Assembly (NCBI RefSeq): GCF_000224145.3
Contig: NC_020171.2
Coordinates: 191,051 to 255,050, forward strand
Origin: Ciona intestinalis
Taxonomy: Eukaryota; Chordata; Ascidiacea; Phlebobranchia; Cionidae
Direction: 5' to 3'
Length of the DNA stretch: 64,000 nucleotides
Numbering within the stretch: the first letter of the stretch is position 1; the number at the start of each line of letters is the position of its first letter. This document shows, piece by piece, positions 56,820-64,000 of the stretch. The notes under the pieces were generated by a model. That model saw only the letters and a list, made by a program, of their open reading frames with translations, did not search any database and had not been told where the DNA came from. A program made the position numbers and the translations under genes.

Positions 56820-57790
56820 TGTACTTTTAGCACAGATTTAGTAGCACATTTGTTTATCCAAACTTAACTTAATGCATCAAGATTGTATATTAAAGGGTTG
56901 TTTTTCGTAACGATAACATCTGGCGCAACTGTGTAGCTTATGCGTCTAAGCGACACATCTTGCGTGTTTCATGCGACTAAGAAATGATATGTCAGTCTGC
57001 CATTCTTTGCTGTAAAATATCTCTTCCCTAATACTCGGCTGTCCTCACGTTTTGTCTGTAGCCTGACGCCGCTCGTCGTTTGATAAACCGAGTTGCCGAT
57101 CTATCGTTATGCAGTCGGACACTAGTGAAATAGGTGCGAGGTATGCAACCTATAAGTTAAAACGAGAATGGACCGAACTGTAGCAGCACCCCCCCCCCAA
57201 CTATTTGTTGCGGTTGATATGGGTTTGAATAAACTTGTTACACCACCCACAAAATGATCATTCAGTAAAAGTTTATTAAAATACTAACATACAGCAATAG
57301 TATAGAAGTTAATGGAAAATATGCTATAGATAATAATGTTCAAAAAAATATTAACGAAAGGTGCGTGACCATTAAACATCCAAAACAGATATGTTTTATA
57401 AAAAAACAAATAACTTTTTAAATTAATTTTGAAGCATACTTAGAGTAAAGGAACATATTATTGATAATAATTTAATTTCATCCTTTCAGTTACAGTAACA
57501 AAGGCCAGAATAGTTATATAGTATACATAAACGATAAAGAACAAAAAGGAACGGTAAAAAGCCAGTTATTATAACATTCTAGTTGTTAAAATAGAAGTAC
57601 AAGACTCAACTGAAACAGTAAAGAGGCAATTTATCATATAGTGAACTTTTGGACTACTAACCTTGCTCAAATAAAGTAAAGTCAAATTTTGAAATGCATA
57701 CAGAGTCTGTAATAATTGTAGGCACAAACTTAAATTGTAAACATCCAATGTTAAATATGTGACTATCAACGCAAAAGAAAACTGTTCCTG
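56820..57790. other. Spacer between two convergent genes
   Basis: 3' region of the Kelch-like gene and intergenic DNA; no other feature seen. Confidence 0.35.
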
Positions 57791-57798
57791 TTTGCAAT

Positions 57799-60700
57799 TT
57801 AAACAGCAACTAAAGAATGGTTAAATAATCCATCATCAGTTTCACCAATAACATTCCACTTGTCAGTTTGATCATCGTAACATTCAATTGATTTCAAAGC
57901 ATTTTTAGAATCCAGACTAAAATAAATAATTAAAAACAAAAAATTAATCATAAACAAAACATTTTCAAGTATTTACCCTCCTACTACATATATCTTGTTT
58001 TGTGCAACACAAGCTGCATGTAAATCTCTCTCTATGTTCATATTTCCCACATAAACCCATGTGTCATCATCAACATTGTATTTTTCAACTGATTTAAGAC
58101 GTCGTTTTCCATCATAACCACCTGATATTCAATAAGCGCAAAGATAAATAACTTTGAAATATTTGTTACCTGATCTTTTATCATAAACTGTTGGTTAAGA
58201 ATATGTACGATAAAATCACATTCGAACTAAAATGAAGAAAATAGCATTGAAAATAGTCATTATAATTCAGGTCTTTTGACACTTTTTTAAAATTTTATAC
58301 TGGTCTTGAGCTTGTGTAGTTTAAGAATAGTACGTTTCAGTAGTTTTTAGGTTTTACAGAATTTGTGCAAATATTTTAAGATAGTAAAAGGAAATAAACC
58401 ACTTAACTATGTTGGTTTAGGGTTATTGAACATTTTTTCTTATTCATAATTTCTTCCTGTATATCAGTGACTAATTATTATTCTAATTAATATCATTATT
58501 AATAACTGAAATAAAAATCCCCATATTCAAAATTCGAATAACAATTCTTGTAAGGGTTGGGTGTCGAATACCATAGGTAAATTTGAAAGGAAATAAGAAT
58601 TTATTGAACATGGAATTTCTTATTTGTTGTTTAAAATTACTTACCAATAGCATAAATAGCATTGTTAAGCACCACAGCAGCAAACCAACCACGTTGTGTT
58701 TGCATTGGAGCAACATCTTTCCACTCATCTGATATTGGATCGTAACATGCAACTGAACTTAAATACTGTTGGCCATGACGTCCACCAAGTGAATACAAAT
58801 GACCTGATTTAATATAAAAGTTTATGTTGGTCAAATAAAACCAAACTAATTGACTGGAATAACTAACCATTGTGAGCAACAACAGAATGGCCACGTCTGG
58901 AAATCTTCATTGGTTTAAGTTGAATCCACTTGTTAAGTGAAACAACATAACATTCTCCTGATAATAGACTTCTGTAATTGTCAACAGGTCCACCAAATAC
59001 AAAGATGGTACCTATGTTATGAACAGCAATGTACCAATCAGGCTAAATGATGGGAAAAAAACATTTATTACATAAGTGAAAAGATTACAAATCAAGAATA
59101 GGACCATAGTGTATTTTAAAAATTTTAGAAATAAAAGTAATTACTAAATATTTGTAATATGAGTCAATATATTAATGTAAACTCACCATTTAAAACAGCA
59201 GCACCGAATCCCAATCTCTTGTCATTCATTGAAGCTATCTTCTCCCATATTAAAACCTTTTCCTTTAATTTCATTCGATGAACAATGTTAGTTGCAGTTG
59301 CTTTACCATCAGTTCTTAAATCTCCTCCAAGATAATACAAAACATCATCGATGACAACGGCTGCTGCGTTATCTCGACCAACTGGTAAATCCTGAAATCA
59401 AATCAAACCTTTTTAATTATATCTCATAATTAGGAAAAGTGTGCTTTAAAAATTCTAAAATGCAAAAATAAACAAGAAAAAATAAATAACTGCCAATTAA
59501 AAATTGACATTTGCTTAAACTGAAATACACTATATGTTAAGAATTGCCCAAACAAATTATTTTAGTGCACGAATCATATTGCTTACAATATGTATTATTT
59601 GTGGGATTTAACTGTTTAGTAAATTATGTGATTTCGATATTGTACAAAACACATATTAAACTTACTGGAAGCTGACTCCATTGTTTTGTTTGTAAATCCA
59701 ACTTTGTTACTTTGGTTAGACTATTTGCTCCACCAAGTGTTATGAGAAAAATCCCTAAATAATAAAAAGTGTTAACTTTACTTTGATTAAAAAAAATTGC
59801 TAGATACAGTATTTAAATAATATTAACTGTGACATGAAACCTTTATGTTTACTAACTTAAAATAAATCAATTTCACAATTTATAATAAAACATAAAATAA
59901 GATTACTATTAGTGATTAAATATGATGCTTATACTATACATTTTAGACTATACCTGTTTTCTTTGAATATTGCACCAAAGCATCAAATAATGAATCAACC
60001 AAATCACCAACTTTTCTGATGAGGGGCTAAATAACAACTTTAATATAAATTTGTTTGTCATTACTGATAAACTAAGAAAGAATTTTTAATTCCCACATGG
60101 TAGGATAATGCTAGTCATTATAACACATGTATTCTGTTTCATACACCTTAAACTTGCTTAAAAGTTACCACATGTGTAACTTTGTAGGCGATTATATTTT
60201 TTTAATACATGGTTTACAAATTTGTCAATACATAAAGGACCACAGGGTTGGAGCAATTGTCATTTCGTTTCTTGCCCACATATTCCAACAATGGTAGCTG
60301 TGTCAAGTCTCCTACCCATAACCTCTTTGAGGCACGAACGCTAAGCACAGGGCTGAAAAAAGCAAAAGCATTCACCTCAACAGAGACCACATCTTTAAGC
60401 ATATTTGAAGATAATTTATAAAAATCTACAAATTTAATGACTTCACTCAAGTAACTTTCATTTGAAGATAAATCAAACTTCACCCAGTTCATAACAGTAG
60501 TGTAAACCAAATCTGAAGAAACCTAAAAAATAGTTTGTTTACATGAATGACTAAATGTAATTTAGCTTCAACGTAAAAAGTAGCTTCAACAAAAAGCTTG
60601 GCATGAGCCCGAGCACATGACGTCATTAAGGAGAAAGGCGTGTAAGAGTACGTTCTTATTTAGCCGAAACGCGTCGCTAATTTAAATAATACGGAACACG

Positions 60701-62906
60701 TGGTTTGCGGTTAAAAAGACGTCTCGTTTCGTAATTTCTAGTGTTACAAAATGTAAAATTCATACAAAAATATTTAATTAGAAATTATTTATAGGTGTTA
60801 CTTCCAGTGGCGCAACCAGCGCGATATTTACGCCCAGTCAACATCATCTCTGAGACTCTGACCCGATATAAACACAATATTGGTCTTGCACACTAATATC
60901 TATTCTACTGTATGCGGTAATCGGTAAATTAAGGTAAAACACGATTAGGGAATATGGGATTTTACGCTTACATTATTAAAAATACATTTCTAATTTAGTA
61001 TAATTTGATGAAACATTGGTGCAAGTTCTACGCATGTTCATCGTGGATAATGTAATGATTATTTACGTCAAACTCAGAATAAATCTTTATGATTGTAACA
61101 TTACAAACGAGATTGTTGGAAAACAATCTCGTTGTTTCTCCCCATACGATCTGTAGTTTGTGTAGTTTAAATGCAGGAAAATCGCGATTATGTGAATTTT
61201 AATTGCTGCAAATATAAGAGCGAGTAGCATCGCTTTTAGTAAATTAGAACCAACAAAATTTGTAATATGATATTACAAAGCATCTTCCCGGCAGAGCTTG
61301 GACAGAAGCCAAAATCGTTTGTTGGTACTGCCTGAGAACCAGAGTTTCATTACGTCATTTTTTCAAGAGAATAAATTCACAACGATTGCTGGATGTGGAA
61401 TGTATGCTACGTTGCTACCACATGCGTCTTCCTTTATATCCTACGCCGGTGCGGAGCGTAAAAATGTGACGCTCATATTCGATGTTCTGATCTCGTGGTT
61501 GGTTGAACAGTGGGCACATTCCTCCCGATTGGTATATTATGAAACGACATAATTAATAGTTACATTGCGATAAGACAAGTGACGTAACAATTGAATCAAT
61601 AATTGTTCTAATTCCAAGCGAAGGAATGTAATACTGAATGCAACGCGTGTGTGTGCGTCTTAGCACTCTCTGGCTATGTGCGTGTCTGCGGAAAAGTGGG
61701 GACAGCACAACAGCCCCCAAGATTGTAGCAGTTTATATTATTTCATTATAAAAAGTTTAAGAGTTTTTGGCTTTCTGTTTAAAATCAAATACGAAAACAT
61801 TGCGCGCTCGTGTAATTCGATACGGCCAAATTCGCTGAAGTTACGAATCGTTACTTGCGAGAGAGCAAATTCACGAGAACGAAAAATAATTAAAGAAAAC
61901 GCTACACTGACTAGTCTCGTTCTCTTAGTAGCTTTACTTTTTTTATTTTTAATATTTTTCGCTCTCGCGTGCAACATTATATTAATAGCATAGGGCTTGG
62001 CGCTCGGCCCAGTTTTCAGCCAAGCGCCCAGAGTTAAAAAAGGGAAATGCTTGGGCTTGGCTTTTAAGTTCGGGCTCCACTCAGCACATCCCTAGTGTTC
62101 ATACACCTCGTGCCAGCTTACGAGTTACCACGTATGTTACTTTGTAAGTGATTATTTTAGGGGATTTTTTTTTAATGTATGGCAGATAATTTGGACAACC
62201 TATTAGTGGCCACTGGGTTGGAGCAATTGCCGTTATAGGCATCTTGCCCAACCACACATACACCCACAATGATAGCAGCTACAAGCCTTGAACTCATTTT
62301 CTCTAGGTTAAAGGCAGGAGGGCTAAATACTTTGCCACTGCGCCGGACAAAAGTTATGCATAAATATAAATATGTAGCTAAATAATAATTAATTTTAGTA
62401 TTATAAATTCTAATTTAACATTATGCTTAGTTGAGAATTTGAACAATTTGTTTATGTCACATTTAATTAAACTAACCTTGTCATGTGTTAATTGTAATAA
62501 CTTGATGACATAATTTTTTGATAGTTTCTTAACTTGATCACCAGAAACAACTTGTTGATAATTTTCAAGCACAAAGTTGTTGAATTTTTCAGTTAACTTA
62601 GGAATGGTGAAACGGTCCGCCAAAGCTTGAATTGTGAAGCAATTTTGTGGCGAGACTGTTGTCAACAAATATTCAATGCAAAGTTTCCTGACAGCTGAAA
62701 CAGTTATGATAAGTTTAATCAAAATTTAATATTTAAATCATGTTGTACGTACAAGGCATTTGAAGGAAATCAGATACTGCTAGAAGGTCGCACACATTTT
62801 TGGTGTTGATGTTGATTTTTCCTGTGTACATGAAATCAACAAGTTTCTCCACACTTTCCGCATCTACACCATGAACTTCAACAACATCTTTATACTTTTC
62901 CACCAT
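57799..62906 (-). CDS. Kelch-like protein (BTB-BACK-Kelch), 3' ten exons; 5' end missing
   Basis: Exons (5' to 3'): 62753-62906, 62477-62694, 60376-60522, 59954-60026, 59666-59754, 59187-59391, 58868-59011, 58645-58803, 57977-58121 and 57799-57916; all joins keep frame, giving 483 aa. The first exon is the end of a BTB domain (VVEVHGVDAESVEKLVDFMYTG). It is followed by FLQMPSVRKLCIEYL and a BACK domain. About six Kelch repeats follow, with GG pairs and Y..W spacing (LYSLGGRHGQQ...YDPISDEW, AIGGYDGKRRLKSVEKY, VVGGLDSKNALKSIECY). Known role of the family: substrate adaptors of Cullin-3 ubiquitin ligases. The BTB start, with the dimer and Cullin contact residues, lies further 5'; I found it neither in 62907-64000 nor elsewhere, so it is probably outside the window. 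The particular KLHL member cannot be named. SINEs sit in introns at 60.1 and 62.1 kb, and a DNA transposon-like repeat at 60.8-61.7 kb. Confidence 0.88.
60085..60350 (-). mobile_element. SINE, old copy in a Kelch-like intron
   Basis: CACATGTATTCTGTTTCATA to CTCTTTGAGGCACGAACGCT. Confidence 0.55.
60807..61716 (+). mobile_element. DNA transposon-like repeat, copy B
   Basis: Begins CAGTGGCGCAACCAGCGCG. From 61155 it is homologous (reverse orientation) to 25292-25868 and ends at CAACAGCCCCC. It lies in an intron of the Kelch-like gene. It contains an 84-codon open frame (61298-61552) whose most conserved part is also open in copy A. Confidence 0.55.
61985..62097. mobile_element. Short hAT-like remnant
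   Basis: TAGGGCTTGGCGCTCGGCCC at the left and CTCAGCACATCCCTAG at the right are roughly inverted. It resembles 22130-22215. Confidence 0.35.
62097..62345 (-). mobile_element. tRNA-derived SINE without tail
   Basis: CATACACCTCGTGCCAGCTT to ATACTTTGCCACTGCGCC. Confidence 0.65.
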
Positions 62907-64000
62907 CTATAACAATATTGTTTACAACTTGGAAATGATTTATTCATTGACTGCAAAAGTTTCATATAAAGGCAACACAACAGCATCACCCATTAGCTTA
63001 TAACTGGTAAAAAGCAAACACATACTGAGGGTGGTATGCAAAATGTATGATTAGATTAACTTTGATCATTTATAAATTTTCTTGTCGGCATGGCAATAAG
63101 TTAAAGGTATGCGAAGGTATATTTAAAGTTAATTAATGATTTTTGATCAGAGATTATCGCTAAAAACTTATATACTGAAATTGGTTAAGTAGTAGTTTAA
63201 GTGACTGGCAACGTGGCAAATTGATATTTTTCCTAGTTGATAACTTGCTATAAGATCAATAGATTAAACATATTAAGTTCGACCGTTTATAAATAATTTT
63301 GCCCACCTAAACTCACTGCTAAAATTTCCGTACTGTTTATATTAATTACTATTCTTTTAAATGTCTGAAAACACTAAAAATACAATATTGCCTTTGTACC
63401 GGACATTTCACTGCTGTTTTAATAAGATTTGCCTTCTATGTGAATTGCCCTCTTCTTCTTTGTTATTTGCAATGATAGTCACGTATTCAAAGAGTAATTT
63501 TTGCAAGAAAATCATATTCCTGCTTGCAAGCTTTGTTACGCCACACACACAGAAAACATAATCATTAATTAACTGAGAGTCACTAATCATACCTTTTGCA
63601 TACTACCCTTAATGTATAGTTTATTTAATTAATTTTGGTTTAAAAAATAATACACAAAAGTTATAGGCATATAACTTTTGAAAAGACAAGGTACCCATAC
63701 CCATAAATTTTAAAAGATAAAAGTTTATGCGGACATAAACAAGAACATTTTTTCATGTCACATTGTGATTTTTATTTGGAAAATAAACTCGACTGATCAT
63801 TGCATTATCACTACTGTATGTCTGTATAGTGTTTGTTTAAAGCCATTTTTGTAAAAAGGGTATTAAATTATGCATTTATACTGAGTACGCATGGTACACT
63901 GGTTTATTTTCAGGGTATAGATGCATACCTTGCCTACCCATGTTGGGCGCCTATAATAAAAGATTATATATACTCTATTAAAAATAAACAAAAAAATATG
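62907..64000. other. Intron or upstream DNA of the Kelch-like gene
   Basis: I searched the minus strand for the first half of a BTB domain and did not find it. A 60-codon frame at 63408-63590 has no BTB features. Confidence 0.4.

Noticed and set aside
63408-63590. Possible first BTB exon of the Kelch-like gene
   Set aside because: No Cullin-3/BTB motif residues and no donor in the required phase.

Overview
The window looks like nuclear DNA of a Ciona-type tunicate (sea squirt). It is AT-rich, the introns are short with canonical GT..AG ends, and the protein genes are chordate-like. It is also filled with tRNA-derived SINEs and a palindromic MITE of about 190 bp. Both resemble the Ciona families described as Cics-1 and Cimi-1, named here from memory. 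All exon joins were worked out by hand from splice signals and reading phase.

Layout. (1) 0.97-2.1 kb, minus strand: a very small three-exon gene with a TATA box and a poly(A) signal. It encodes a 54-residue secreted precursor with an Arg/His-rich core and is the best candidate here for something undescribed. (2) 2.5-27.7 kb, minus strand: one large gene of about 25 small exons, about 1290 aa. Its N-terminal half is disordered, Ser/Asn/Lys-rich and low in complexity; its C-terminal half is helical. I do not recognise it with certainty; a TOPAZ1-like protein is a weak possibility. Its introns are packed with SINEs, MITEs and other repeats. One large intron (23.85-27.4 kb) holds a 2.5 kb nest of DNA transposon remnants, a foldback-like inverted repeat and a solo LTR. 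(3) 28.58-29.55 kb, minus strand: a three-exon gene for an unrecognised 152-aa protein. (4) 30.63-31.95 kb, plus strand: an NDUFAF4 homologue (complex I assembly). (5) 32.50-36.09 kb, plus strand: mitochondrial tryptophanyl-tRNA synthetase (WARS2), with its middle exon(s) apparently lost in a 125-N gap. (6) 36.1-50.4 kb: a long gene-free stretch. It carries MITEs up to 42.6 kb and is then nearly repeat-free for 7.8 kb up to the next gene. (7) 50.42-55.01 kb, plus strand: a two-exon secreted serine protease of the PRSS23/PRSS35 type with an intact catalytic triad. (8) 57.80-62.91 kb, minus strand: the last ten exons of a Kelch-like BTB-BACK-Kelch protein whose 5' exons were not found in the window.

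Functionally, NDUFAF4 and WARS2 are tandem mitochondrial genes. The other genes have no evident shared pathway, as is usual for a eukaryotic chromosome segment. Repeats make up much of the first 37 kb and record several nested insertions. There are three runs of N: 17773-17822, 26496-26620 and 34894-35018.
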